Positions 38,196-51,568 of a DNA stretch of 64,000 nucleotides are shown here, one piece after another (positions within the stretch are counted from its first letter, which is position 1; the number at the start of each line of letters is the position of its first letter). The notes under the pieces were generated by a model. It saw only the letters and a list, made by a program, of their open reading frames with translations, was not told where the DNA came from and did not search any database. The stretch comes from Globodera rostochiensis (lineage: Eukaryota; Nematoda; Chromadorea; Rhabditida; Heteroderidae): assembly GCA_018350325.1 (NCBI GenBank), contig JAEVLN010000002.1, positions 1,184,162 to 1,248,161 of the forward strand, read 5' to 3'. A program made the translations under genes and the position numbers.

Positions 38196-39124
38196 GCTGC
38201 AATAAAAAAAGATAATGATGTTTTTAGATATTTTTTAAATATTAAAGTTTTTACTATTAAGTGTGTGCTACAAAATTACCGACCAGCTACTTTGAAAATC
38301 TGCAGCTCCGAGTAATCTGAGACACAGTTGAACAAGTTAATTTAATAGGATTTAACCACAAATAAAATCATAAAATATTAAAAGAGTTATTATTCATTTT
38401 GGAATAATATATCAATTTATGTAAACAGGATTTGTTTATATGCTTATTTAAATTTTTAAAAATTTCCTAATAATAATTTTTTTTTTAATTAAAAAATGGG
38501 TAACAAAGGCCAAACACCCGCGCGAATGCCATGAAGATAAATGGGAAATAACAATTTAATCAATTATACAATTCTGTCGAAGGATCCGTATAAGTAATTG
38601 AATTTTTAAAGATGAGGAGGGTACGACTGGACAAGCATTAGCAGTAGATTTTGAGATAATGCTAATTTAAATATGCAAGAGAAATATACTAATAATAGGA
38701 TACCAAAAGAATACAAACAAATGTGGGAACGGCAATAATTATAGTCGCAGCCCTAAAAAGGCTCAAACCTAAAAAAAATATTAAACCAAACATAAAAAAA
38801 AAAACTTAAATCTATAATACAAGAAATAATTAACTTAAATATTTTCTGTCCAAAAAAACTGATTTAAAATTGCATTATATTTAATTATATCTAAAGATCC
38901 AAATAATTCTGTTAAATCTAATAACAACAAAATAGTTATTTACACAAATTTTGTTTCTGTTGAATATATTAATCAAGCAGCAGTAATAATCACATAAATA
39001 TATCCAAAGCAAATTATTTGATAAAGCAAAAATTCTCTTAAATACCAAAAAACCCAAATTCTAAAATTAAAATTTAGGATAAATTTTGTGTTAGATTAAA
39101 TTATTAAAGTTACATACTGATTTA
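38196..39124. other. A-rich desert
   Basis: Low-complexity A-rich DNA; a small GC-richer patch at 38500-38530 has no convincing frame. Nothing else supported. Confidence 0.4.
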
Positions 39125-39845
39125 TATATTCAAAAATTAAAAAAGGATTTGCAGGTTTTAAAAATAAAATTTGCTCTTTACTAAAAATAAATAAAAAATA
39201 AAATATATTTAAAAATTTTATATTAAAATTTTGTGTAAAATTACAAAATTTAATTTTAAAAACCTTTGCACAAGCAACCTAATTGCTAGAAGCGAGTCAT
39301 AAAATTTCACAAAGAAAATTTAAATAAATAAAGCTTTCACAAAAAGTTTAAAATCCGGTCCAATAAAAAATATTCTTTTAAAAATAAATTAAAAACATTT
39401 AATATCTTAGTATTTAAAAAAATATCGTGATGGGTTGGATCTCTAATTTCAAATGTAAATTCAAACTTACGACAAGACTATAATTACAAATTTTAAATTT
39501 TAAAACATCATATTATAACCAATTATTATTTTTCGATTTAAATATCAGTTTAATATTAGATAACAATAATATAACATTTGTTTTCATAGAATTATTATAA
39601 ATATTGACAAAAAGAAATTTTACATATCAAAAGGCTCAATTAAATTGGAAATCAATTCGCAGGATTGACGCCTATTATATGTTAATCATAAAAATATTTC
39701 ATTTATATAGAAATAGTTTTTTGAAATCGATGAATTTTATCTGAACATGTGTATTGATCATTCCAAAAGATACGGATTAAATCGAAAAATAAAATAACTA
39801 CAAATTATGTTTAATCCAATATCTAAAATTAATTTGAAATTTTAT
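39125..39845 (-). repeat. Right arm of the diverged inverted repeat (partner 1-590)
   Basis: Its reverse complement follows the left end of the window in order. Shared landmarks are TTTTGGAATGATCAATACAC, AATTCATCGATTTCAAAAAA and TTATGACTCGCTTCT. It contains a corrupted copy of the relic frame at 132-242. The outer edge is at or beyond about 39845. Confidence 0.7.
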
Positions 39846-40193
39846 AAACTATTAAAATAATCCAGCCAGCCGTATCTGTTTCCCTAGCCTGCAGCTGATT
39901 ACTTTTTGAAAATATTAATTGATGAAATTGTCTTAAAACAAAAGATCATTTTTAATAAATGATCTAATTAAACAGTGCGAATACAAATTAAAAATAAGCT
40001 CGAGAGTTAGGTTGACAAAGAACCAAGTCACCGTACGACAAATTATAAAGTAACTAAAATAAATTTAAAGTGCGAACAAACTTAATTAAAATTAAATTTT
40101 AAATAATTTAAAAAGCCAACAATTTAAAATATATGGCAATATTTCATTTATTTGTTGAACAAAAAATTGAATAATTAATCAAGTGGTTTGTTT

Positions 40194-40313
40194 ATGCATC
40201 ACTTGGATAAAATTTCCGGGTTCGATGAACTCCAATTTTTTAGACCAATTTCCAAACCAAGTGTGGAATTAATAATGGTCATAAATTTTAATAATTTAAT
40301 TTTATCTTTTTAA
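40194..40313 (+). pseudogene. 39-codon ATG frame, unrecognised
   Basis: Reads MHHLDKISGFDELQFFRPIS then KPSVELIMVINF. The first two thirds are protein-like; it lies just before the + strand becomes T-rich at about 40.4 kb. No family recognised. Confidence 0.2.
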
Positions 40314-41244
40314 TTTAATACAAATCATAAAAGAAAGTAGTAACCATAATGTAAGTGCTAAAATTTAAAAAAGCTTTTTAAAAAAAATGCAATTTTTTAC
40401 TATTGAAAATCTGTTATTTATAGGTCATAGTTATTGTCTTTTGTAGTTTTTATTGACTTAAGGCTGCACAATAATTCATATATTTTTTTCTTAATTGTTT
40501 TTTTTATAGAATTGAATGTTATTGGGATTCTTTAAGAATAAGAAATATTTATTTAATTAATTTCTTAAGTTTTTATTTTTAGATGGGTTTTATCAAATTT
40601 TTATTATTTTTTAAAATTGCAATTTTTTTGATTAATTTGGGATAAACTTTAGCAGATAAATAATGAGTTTAATTTTTTTTAATTCACTAATGATTTGAAC
40701 TTTGATATGGAATCTTGTTGTATTTTTGCTGTCTAGCACCGAACACAATATTATATAAGTTTTGGTTTGGAAATTCACAATCCAAAAAAAAATTATTGAA
40801 AATCTGGTTAGATTTTTCGAGAGCCGAGATTTTACGAGATTCTCGATCGTTCTTCAAGTCCGTGTTCTATTTATAAGTCACATAATTGTAACTAATAAAC
40901 AGTCATTAACCATATTTTAATAATAATAATAATTGAATAATCCATATATATATATAAGATGTATCAAGAGAAACCGGCATGTTAAATTTATTTATTAAAC
41001 TTTCAGTCTATGTAGCTCTTTTACAATAATGTCACGATGTAGTTGAAGATTTATGCTTTAGATTAAAACAAAACATGATAGTAATTTAGATTTATCAATA
41101 TCTTGGTTCAATTAGTTTCATCTTTTATTAAATAAGAAATCAAATTTATCTCATGAATTTATTTGTCATTGTTAAAAATGATTTTAAGCCAATTTTTTCA
41201 TAAAGTTAAACATTGCACAAATACATTTTATTTTAATCCACCCA

Positions 41245-41385
41245 CTATTTTTTACTCACGAATTTGTGGTGTGCACGCGCAGCTAATTCTCCAGCTGACA
41301 TCTCGCTGAAACAAATATTTGGCATTTCTATGATCTTTTTTGTTGCACGAATTCTAAATAATCTTGGATTAATCGATTTTCTCAT
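41245..41385 (-). pseudogene. 46-codon frame, possibly end of a retroelement
   Basis: From ATG, reads MRKSINPRLFRIRATKKIIE and MPNICFSEMSAGELAARAHH. The same stretch also contains TTTCAG and GTGAGT, which would make a 46-bp micro-exon, but the uninterrupted frame is simpler. It lies about 110 bp downstream, on the same strand, of the integrase-tail-like relic. Confidence 0.25.
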
Positions 41386-41394
41386 ATTTATATT

Positions 41395-41653
41395 AATTTT
41401 TTAAAATAATCTTTTCCTCAGTTTAATTTTTGGCACCTTAGTCTTCAATTAAATAGTTAAACCTTTTCAGGATGCGCTTGACAATTTTCCATGGCTAAAA
41501 GACATACAGTTCTAACATTCTAAATCCAAATATCGCATCATTCACTTTAAATTTTTTCATTTTCAAAAATTTTAAATTATCATGCATTGTTTGTTTAAAT
41601 TTAATATTATTCAATCTTATTTTGGGTATATGCAAATAATTGTTTTTAAATGA
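41395..41653 (-). pseudogene. Relic resembling the integrase C-terminus of Ty3/gypsy elements
   Basis: The minus strand reads about 52 codons including MKKFKVNDAIFGF, a stop, and in the same frame PWKIVKRILKRFNYLIED. The order KFKVxD...(x20)...P-W-K-I-V-K-R-I...Y-x-I-E-D resembles the C-terminal integrase domain of gypsy-type elements (K-F-x-V-G-D-x-V ... G-P-Y-K-I-V ... Y-x-I). Internal stops mark it as dead. No upstream reverse transcriptase found. Confidence 0.35.
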
Positions 41654-42317
41654 CTTAATAAAAAAGTATTTTTGAAAATATTAAAATAAATTTTTATTAA
41701 GTTAAGTAATTTCATACTTTTAAAATGTTAATGCATTATTGTTTTAGTATTGTTTTAAAATTAATAATTGCTCCTTCAAAGGATATGTTGGACATCACAA
41801 ATCATCATTCCCCCTACTTGTGTATTTTTGTTTTTTATTTCGAATGTTATCATAAACTAAGCGCAATAAAATCGTTATACATTATTATTTTATGAAAAAT
41901 TAATGAAAATACTTAAGTCCAAGTAATATTGTTTATTTTTATTATAAAATCTTAAGGGTTTAATTAATATTTTTCCAAAATTATGCTCAACTCGTAATAA
42001 ATAAAATATCAATGTAACTATTGGCAAGCCGAAGAGTGCACATCGATTAATTATATTGCGATTTTATCTTTCAATTTAATTGTAATGATACTAAACTACG
42101 TCACTTATATCAAGTGTTTACAGCATAATCTTCATATATACCTATAAATGATTACAAAAATTCATGGTTTTTGTTATTATTATTTTTATCGGATCGCGAA
42201 ATATGGAAAATATGGATTATAAAATGGGCTCTAGAAGCTCCAAACAACGCTAAAAATACTATTTATGGCATTAGAAGCCGTTTTAAGTGCGCAAAAAAAA
42301 AATGGATTTCCATATAA

Positions 42318-42485
42318 ATCGCCGTCCTGCTTATTAAACTAAATATAAAAGAATTAAACAAATTTAATAAAATATATACATTTCAAAATAAGCTTCACTG
42401 TGAATGCGGAAAATGTGTAGATGTCAAGAACACCATTAGAGAAATAACAAGGGCCCGGATCCAAAATATTTACGCACCTGCTTAA
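42318..42485 (+). pseudogene. 55-codon frame with Cys cluster, unrecognised
   Basis: Stop-bounded frame without ATG. The second half reads KLHCECGKCVDVKNTIREIT and RARIQNIYAPA; the C-x-C-x-x-C cluster could be a zinc-binding remnant. First half A+T-biased. Function unknown. Confidence 0.25.
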
Positions 42486-45400
42486 ACTGTTCAAGAAAAT
42501 TTATCAATAAAATAACAGATAAGGAAGTGATATTTAAATTAAATATTACTAATTATAAAATAAATACATAAAAATGTTAAATAAAACCTGAGCTAATAAA
42601 ACGATATAAATAATTAAATTACAAAAAAAAAGTATTTCGACTGTTAATACAAATTAAAGTATTACTAAAATTCAAAAGAGCATAATTAAATTTAACTACC
42701 GGCAATGTTACATTATGTAAAACAAAATCACTTTACAATCTCTGAAGCATAACGTACTGTTTATCTGTCCCATTTCTCTAATCTTCTTCCTCAACTTTAT
42801 TTTTCAAAGTTGCCTTAAAAAGTTACAAATTTTATATTACATTATTGACTATTTTGCAAATACAAAAATAATCTTCCTAAATAGTAATATTATTGAGCTT
42901 ATTTTAAAGGTCAACCGTCTAGTCCTATTTCCGAACACCTATAAACAATTACCAAACACAATTCAAAAAAATATGCGACTGAATATAAACAATTATAATT
43001 TTAGAAAGGCAAATTGATTAATTAAGCATTAAATAAGACAATTAACTCATTTAATATAATTACAAAATTTATATATTATTTATATTTAAAAATATGATTG
43101 AATACTAATATTAAAATAAATGAAAAAAATTGAAATCACTAGTAATAAAGTTATTTAGTATTAACAAGCATAACAAAAAGAATGTCAATTAAAAAATAAA
43201 AGACCCAAAGCATATTGATCCAATTGCTTAGCAAAGTTTAAAATATTAATTTAAAAAAAGAAAATGCAATTTTTTTAAATATATTTCTTATATTTATTAG
43301 CACGAGAAAAATAGTAATCGGAAAAAGTCCTATGTTTAATTATATGTATTTAATATAACACTTTATTTACTAAATTGACTTATATATCATTATCAAAAAT
43401 AAATTACCACACGCGATTATTGAGACGTATAACAGTCAGTCTTTGTCAATTTTTAAATATGACTTTTCACAAAAGTCTGTCTATTTATCAAAGTTTGACA
43501 TGTCGTTTTTCCTAATGATTTCCAGTGATTCGTTATCAGATAAAGGCAGCCCCAAAGTTTCTTACTGCGGATTGCCAAAAATACGCATTTTTGTGAAACT
43601 TCCCAGATTATACAGTCAACCATATTCTTATCATTAAAAAACTAAAAAACCCTGATATTAATACCACAATAATATTATACGTTAAAATTCATTTAATTAT
43701 TACAATACGCCATTTTGATATTAAATAGATTCAAAATTCAAAAAAAATATATATGCAACAAATGATTTGATAAAATAAGTAACCACAACTTAAATAATTT
43801 ATAATAGAATAAAATTCGTATTATAGAAAAAAAAATTTAAAATAATTAAAATTATAAAATTTTTAAAAATATAACATAAATTTTTGAATCCAACTATTAA
43901 AACTCATATATTCAAATACATTAATTGTGCGTATTATTCGTAAATTGTATAATTGAAATCATTAATAAATTATTTATTGTCGACCAAAAGCAAATCTTGT
44001 TGAACTCGCAACAACGAGCGAAAGGAATACACTGCTACGGGGCATGAGAGAGCTACAATAAAAATTCTTGATCATATTTAAATGTATTCAGAGTTTTAAA
44101 AAAATTAACACTAATAAAAAAATTATAATAAACAATAAAATATTGTCCACATAAATAATTAAATAAATTAACAAACAAATTTTATATGCTCAAAAAATTG
44201 CAAAACAAAAATTTTTTTTAATTAAACAATAAGAAACTAATTTTGTATATATAGCGCTTTTCGAATCTTTCCGTGGCCAAGTATAGTCTCGCACCAAGAA
44301 AAGCCGATTCTAAGTGGAGATTGTTAACCCATTCATTAACCCAAAATTAGGAAATTAAATATATATTTTTATTAGCCTTTAATGGTATTCGTTTTTACAT
44401 TATGTTTTATAAAGATCAAATTTAGTTAAATTAAAAGTAAAACTTTTTGCTTACTCAATTTTATTATAATATCACTTTATTTTATAGCTTTTAAAAGGTA
44501 TAGCTTTTTATTTATAAAATTTTGTTCATCTACAATATGTATTTAAATCAAAGTGATGTGTTTGTTTCATTACATTAAATGAAACATAAAATCGCAATTA
44601 TAATGTAGCAAACGCACATACCACTAATATAAATTTATAAAAATAATAAATTATAACTTGTATATCGAATAGCCAGAGCCTCCATGAAACTTAATAATAA
44701 TGCCAGCCACCCTGCTATAAATTTTTTTTAGAAGAAATTTTAATAATATAAAAAAACAAACATTTGAGGTCCATAACAAAGTGTCAAAAATTCCACTGCG
44801 GAAGTGACGTAATTCTAATAATAAGAGTTTGAAAAGTTTTTGTTCCTTGATGTATAAAATGGAATCAAGGATAAAAATCTATGTTTAATGGCAATGCTTT
44901 GTGGTGAAAAGTGTGTACTGTATTTGAATTTAAACTCGGTTTTAATAAAAAGACAAATTTAATAATATTCATTCAAATCCACAATTTAAATAATAAATGA
45001 TCTAAATTTGGGAGTACTCCTTATCAAAAATAGCACATGAGTTTTTTAAATTAACCGGCGGGTCAAGCTGCACCGACCGCCGTTGCGGATTATCCGTTCA
45101 TTGTGTACGACTGCTTCAAAAGTTATGGCGTGGGCACATGCGAGCAATTTTGTTTCAATGTAAATATAATTATAAAAGATTAAATATAATATACTAACTA
45201 TTTTTACATAAATTTTATTATTAATAAAAAATAATTAATTTTAAGTTTTTCCTGTAAATAATCATGAACATAAAATATAACACCATTGAACACAAATTAA
45301 ACAAGCTTGAGGTCCTCCACAAGATGCAGTCAATAAAAAGTGGTAAATTCGTTAAATTTGGTTGTTGAACAAAATAATTATAACTATCACGCGAATTATT

Positions 45401-48354
45401 TTCCGATTAAGCTAAAAAAAAATAAACTACTGTCTTTTAATTAAATTGCAATGTAAAAATTATAAATAGGTATAAAGACATCTAAAAAATAATTAAGAAA
45501 TAAAAAAGAACATACAACCAATAAATGTTATAAATTTCAAATTGTTTACTCAATTCAGAAATTTTAAAATAACAAATGAAACAATTACAAGAAGCGTATA
45601 CGAATTGCAATATGCAATAGCACAATTAAAACCATAAATTCAATTATATAAATTCATTTAATCAATAAAAATAAGCATCCTAAAAGTATGTAATTTAATG
45701 AAAGCTATGATGGTAAAGCCAAAAATTAAATATAAAAATTCTTCAGAATAACATAAAACAAACAAATGACGAATGAGCTTCAAAATGTTATAAATATTCT
45801 CTGTAAAAACCATTTATTTTTATCAACAAAAAAATTTTTGCGAACGTATTAAATTAAATTTATTGTATTGTCTACAATTAATTGTTTTTAATTATCTTTT
45901 TATCATTGGTATAGTTTGTCAAATTAAAATGTGTTATTTTGTAACTAACTTTTTATTTTAAAATAAATGATTAATCATGCTGTTTTTGAAGCTAGATTAA
46001 TCAAGTTCCTTTATTTTTATAATTAAAATTAAATATAGTAATATACAATAGTTTCATATATTCAGCTATAGTTTAAATATTTTTAAATAAAAATGTGGCG
46101 TGTTTTGAGATATGAATAAACAAATAAAATATCCATAACTGTTTAAATCAGGTGCTGCGTGGCATCATAATTAAAATTAAAATCAATACATTCAACGGAA
46201 ACGGTATGAGATTAGAAATTGCATTTTTTAATTAACAGCAACCGATCAGGATGAAATATTACATTTGATTCATCCATGCAACATTTTCTATAAAGTTGAC
46301 AAGATTACTTAAAAGTAGAATCATTAGGTTTGCTTATCATTAATTTGTAAATTTATTTTAGATATTTGTTTAAAGAGAATTTTTTTGTTTTACTTTTTGC
46401 ATGAAATGTTATTCGATTTTATAGCAGCCATTTTCATGTCGTAGACAAGTGAAGCAAGCATTTAAGGTTTTTCTATTAAAGGGCAGTTTGAATTTTTCAA
46501 ATTTTAGAATTTACAAACATGCTTGCTTTCCACTGCTAATATTTCTTTAAAATTTTATTTGCAATTTTTTAATGATGCTTTAAATTTAAATAGTATTTTC
46601 ATTTATTCACTCTATTTTTCTTGTATTTATTATTTTATATAGCCAGCTGTATATATAAAGCAAATTTCTTATATAGTTTGTTCTTCATTTAAATAAAAAT
46701 TGAAAGATTTGATTGGTAAAAAATAATTGCCAAATCTTTTAAGCCAACAATTTCTTCTTTGTATTTTGGTCAAATTTTCTCGACTTGTCCTGAAGTTCGT
46801 GACACACGGTGTCCATTTTTGGTGAAATTTAACAAAGGCAACAATTTCGTCCAATTCAGTTTGGCACATGTTTCGGCATTTTTTGGTGAAAAAGATTATA
46901 AAAGAACGAACTTATATAAATATGACAGCAAATTATTGTATATATTTGCTTGAAAAATTTATGTTGTTTTTCTTTACTGTTACTGAAACAATTTTTTTAA
47001 TATATTTTAGTCGATGAATCGTATAAATTAAATCATTTAAAAAAATGTTTAATTCGTATTTAAAATATAATTTGTACATTATTGTACTCAATTAACCTCT
47101 GCAGTGTGGCAATATTAATGGCATCTTGTGGCTGATTCAATCAAATTTCAAGTTATCCAAGTGACCCTGATTCCTGTATCGATTAGCATATACAGTGAAA
47201 CTCGATCACGAAAATTACAATCCCACCATATTATTGATTCGTTTTAACATCAGCTTAAGGATTTATTTTAAGTTTTTGTTAAATTGATCTTTAATATAAA
47301 ACTAGAATGGATATTTTGAGATAGATTTGAAATTGTTGTTTTCACTTTATATTTTATTTCACATCCAACTGAAGCGCCGACACAATGAACAAGTGTTATT
47401 TAGTAATGAGTTGCTGCATTTTACTACTTGTAAAAAGACTTGATTCTTCGTGCTATTTTATTCAATTTCAATAATTATTTTGAGAATATTGCAACTAATT
47501 TGAGTTTCTTAATTTGTATTTTCTTTTTAATTTGTGGAAAGCTATAAATTTTCACTGGTTTGTTAATTGTTGTGATCATTGCTTTTTTAATTTAATAATC
47601 TTCTATTAAAATATTTAAATTATATTTTAATGATTAAGAAAAATATTTTTAAAATAATTTATTTAATAATTCAAATTAACAATTACCATCAATTTAAAAA
47701 TGAAATATAATTAAAGAATAATCAGACAAATCATTAAAATTATATTATAAACAAAAACAAAGAACCGGAAATAAGCTGGTTTAAAAGCTACAAGAAATGA
47801 TTTTAAATGAAAGGCTATAACAGTTAAAAAAACCCCCAAAGTAAAACCAATTTATTTGCGAAAAAGTAAATATTTGTATTTAATTAAAAGAAACCCTTTT
47901 TTAAAATTAAGTCGTTTGGCAAGTTCGCGACAACGTGTGATTGATATCTCCCGCCAGATCTTGCCTAATCACCTGTAAATCTTCGCAACAGTTAATTTAA
48001 GCATATGTTATGGACTCAAAAAAAATTTAATTGATTAAATTTTATGTCGATGCGTGCTTATTTGAACTTATCAGTAATATGCTAATTTAATTTCAAAAGC
48101 AATAATTGCTCATGGAATGCTTATATAATTAAAGTCAACTTGATTTTTAAAAAAAATGGTTATAAATATTCAAATGTTATATTAAACAAATTTTAGTGAC
48201 ATACAAATTAGAAATAGAATTTAATAAAATTTAACAAGTGAATTTTAAAGAAATTTCTAATTTGGTAAAATTACAAGGATAAAAAATAATTATTTAAAAA
48301 ATAGAATTATGTTAAACAAATAAAAGTAGTATAATTTCTCATTACCTATAAAGT
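42486..48354. other. Mixed A+T desert with small frames
   Basis: Several short frames on GC islands, none recognised: 43443-43637 + (MISSDSLSDKGSPKVSYCGL), 45055-45159 + (AAPTAVADYPFIVYDCFKSY, ending at a possible GTAAAT donor), 45264-45368 + (34 aa from ATG, TIEHKLNKLEVLHKMQSIKS), 46669-46869 - (ELDEIVAFVKFHQKWTPCVT, TSRENLTKIQRRNCWL) and 47895-47978 + (SRLASSRQRVIDISRQILPN). The rest is low-complexity. Confidence 0.3.
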
Positions 48355-49576
48355 TAAATTGATTCTTTACTTTTTTTTGAAATTTGTTTGATTTAAGAAA
48401 GGTAAGACAGTGGATCCATAATTGAGGCGGAGGATGGAAAACGCGGTTTCAGAAGCGCTGGAACATTTGCAATTAGAAAATTTGATCAATATTCAAAACA
48501 CCTTAATCTCTATAAACTAAAGTTAATCAAAAAATTCAAATTTCACATTTGTAATATTAATAAACTGCTAAAAATGCAAAAGTAAATAATAAATATTCAA
48601 TTGATTTTAATATTCAACAGCTTATAAGGTCGATGGAAAATGCAAACGCTTTAAAAATCGCGAAAATTTTAAAATGGGAAAAAACTAAAAAATATTTTAT
48701 ATAAAAATGAAGATTTTTAAAAAACAAAATTATCATCCTCTTTTATGTGAAATGTATCGTGTAATTAAATATTACCAACTCAACATAAATATTAAATTGT
48801 CAAAAAATTCGCTGGTGGTTGGTCGATGAACACTCTGCTCGCTCTACAATACTTTAAACACAGAAATCAATTTTGTATTAACAAATTTAAATATTGATCA
48901 CAGTATAAAAATCTAGTCAGCATAATTTTTTTATCAAGAAAATGAAAAAAATGACAAGAATAAATTTTATGAACTTTACATTAATGGGTTGAACATTTTT
49001 AATGGGTTGAACATATTTTTGTAATACGTAATGTTATTGTTAAATTAGTTTTTTAGATTGTATTTATTTAATTGCACTTATTTTTACATGAATTGGTTTT
49101 AATTAGAAAACATTTAAATATTTTTTTATTTTATACTTTTTAAATTAGTAATTTTGGGGCTTTAGCATAACTCTATAACGGGAATAGACCAACTTTCTCA
49201 AGCATTTTTGGGAGATAATTGACGTTTCATTTATTATTAATTGTTAAATATTCATGCTCTTCAGAAACAGATTTAGTTTGTTTGCAAGCGTTTGGCCTGT
49301 GAGTTTTTTGCTAATTCCGATTATTAGAGAGTTATTTTATTGTATTTCAATTTATTTGATTCACATAATTTTGTTATGGTTTTATTTCTTAATTTTTAAA
49401 ATCAATTGAATATTTATTATTTACTATTGCATTTTTAGCAGTTTAGTAATATTACAAATGAGAAATTTGAAGCACATTTGGAACCGCGTGTTCCATCCTC
49501 CGCCTTAATTACGGACCACTGTCTTACTTTTCTTAAATCAAACAAATTTAAAAAAAAGTAAAGAATCAATTTATTC
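48355..49576. mobile_element. Long-inverted-repeat element (MITE/foldback-like), decayed
   Basis: The two ends are diverged inverted copies. Left arm 48355-48611 matches the reverse complement of 49396-49576, with landmarks TAAATTGATTCTTTAC, TTTGTTTGATTTAAGAAA, GTAAGACAGTGG, GGCGGAGGATGGAA and AAACTGCTAAAAATGCAA. The left arm has about 75 extra bp. The spacer (about 0.8 kb) has no transposase; one short frame near 48790 reads KKFAGGWSMNTLLALQYFKH. A non-autonomous DNA element, perhaps with the true terminus at CAGTGG, is the likely origin. Confidence 0.6.
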
Positions 49577-50340
49577 TTAGTAACTTTTTAAATGAATTGA
49601 TAAATTATGTATAATTAATAAAAATATCAAAAATAGTGAGCTTTATTTTTAAATATTTTCTATAATATACATTTAAAAAAAATTAATAATAAATTTTAAG
49701 CTGTTCATTTAAATAACAAAGTTATTTGCACAATTAATGTATAATTTATATTTATTAAACGTTATTATTTATTTTCATGTCCACTAAGTCCTTGCCCAGC
49801 TAATTAAGTTCTAGCATTTATTTAAAGTATTTATCATTGTGATTCTTGATGTTTTTATTGGGTCTAATTATTTTTTGGTTTGTCGCATAAAATTTAGCCT
49901 GCAAATAGGAAGTCCACATTGCTTGACTATTACTTTTTCACTTTTTAAAATTTGTGATGAATTTCAGTGTTTAAAAAAGCATATTGTTAAAATATTATAT
50001 TATAATAATAAGATGTTTATATATGGCATAAATAATATGCAGAGTTAATCTGTAAAAAAGCTTTGACCAATTTTTTATAATATCGCTATTTTTTAAAACA
50101 CTAACCGTGTTATTAGATTAAATGATTCATTTTGTTTTATAAAATTTGATAACTCGCAAACACGCAAACTCGCATTTTGATTCGAATTTCCATTCAATCG
50201 TAATAAGTATTGATTTGAAAATCTTTGAGTTTAATTTTTTAATATGTTAGGATAACATATCTAAAGTAACAAATTTTTTTGTATTAAAAAAATCTTTTCT
50301 AAATTAATTCTTATTATTAACATGTACGAATTACTTTTAA

Positions 50341-50493
50341 CCAAAATGCCTCCGACCATGCGATTCGCCCTGTCAGGCCTACGTCGCCCGTTACCACGGC
50401 GTCCTATACTTTAAGTTTCCAACTTTATTTTTCGGAGCTTTGGTGCTAAAAATAAATGATTCTGTAAAATGTCACTTTGAACATCCCAATTAA
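50341..50493 (+). pseudogene. 50-codon protein-like frame, unrecognised
   Basis: Begins right after a stop and reads KCLRPCDSPCQAYVARYHGV and LYFKFPTLFFGALVLKINDS. Four cysteines lie in its first and last parts. An overlapping ATG frame (from 50322, arginine/proline-rich) also spans the GC island. No family recognised and no splice sites assigned. Confidence 0.25.
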
Positions 50494-50889
50494 AAAGAAT
50501 ACATTCCTTGTCTTGCTTTATATAATTCACGTATTCATTTTATTAGCATGTAAATTTTATTATCTTATATTTATATATTTTCAGGATTTACATGAATACA
50601 TTTTTGTCATTACATCTTTATTTTACCGCCTTGTGTTAGCTTATTAATAAATCATTTTAAGATGATTTCAATAAAAAACCGAATTAAACAGGATGATGAT
50701 ATAAATTGAAAAGGTATTCACAGAGTGCTCTCAAAAATTAAAATTATCGAAAATAAATTATTTATATTATACTTAATTGAGCAACAATGTATAAACAAAT
50801 AAATATTTGGCAAAACGATAGGTAAAATTGTGAGTCTTTGCACTTTTCAAAGCAAAAATTCCAACAATTATACTTATAACATTATAGAT

Positions 50890-51568
50890 ATCTAAATTAC
50901 AAATACATAAAGTATACTCATAATAAATTAAAACTAGCACTTTATAACAAATTACATTCATAAATTTCAAGCGATGCACAAAAATTTAGAACTTTTTTAA
51001 AAAATAAAATTTAAATAAAAAACATCAAAACATAGAAAATATATATATTATTCCATTAAAATCTTTGACATACTGAGAAAATATATATATTATTCCATTA
51101 AAATCTTTGACATATGACGTAGAAAACACGCTTTCGAATCCGAAATAAGGAAAAAATTGAGAATTTAAAAAATAATTTACAACCGCCTACAGAGAATATT
51201 TAATTATATTTTAATCACATATAATTTCTTTAGCATTAATTCTTAAATGATTAAAGATATTATAATAAATTTTTAAATAACCTGATTATTGTAAGCAATA
51301 TCAGTCAATATCAATAAATAAATGTGGTGATATACAACCCGTAAAGAATAACTTGTTTTAGCATTTAAAAAAAGGCATGACAAAAAATTTTTCAATCAAT
51401 TGTGACAAAACTAAAAAATATTAAATAAATACATAACTAGACGCTATAAAATTTTTAAAATAAACTTATTTGATGATAACAATTAATAAAAGAAAAAGAA
51501 ATGTAAAAGGTATTAAAAATTAACTATTGCCATATTCTGAATCAAGAAGATTGAGACAAGTTGGTCAA
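50890..51568 (+). repeat. Dispersed repeat family, copy C
   Basis: Aligns with copy B from ATCTAAATTACAAAT to the common right edge GGTCAA. Lacks the GGAGGAGGG core and about 600 bp present in B. Contains its own 42-bp tandem duplication (AAAATATATATATTATTCCA unit, from about 51036). It ends about 200 bp before the satellite array. Confidence 0.75.

Noticed and set aside
1..39845. A 39-kb giant transposon (Polinton-like) bounded by the inverted arms
   Set aside because: The arms are diverged, no DNA polymerase, packaging ATPase or capsid frame lies between them, and the left arm is cut by the window edge.
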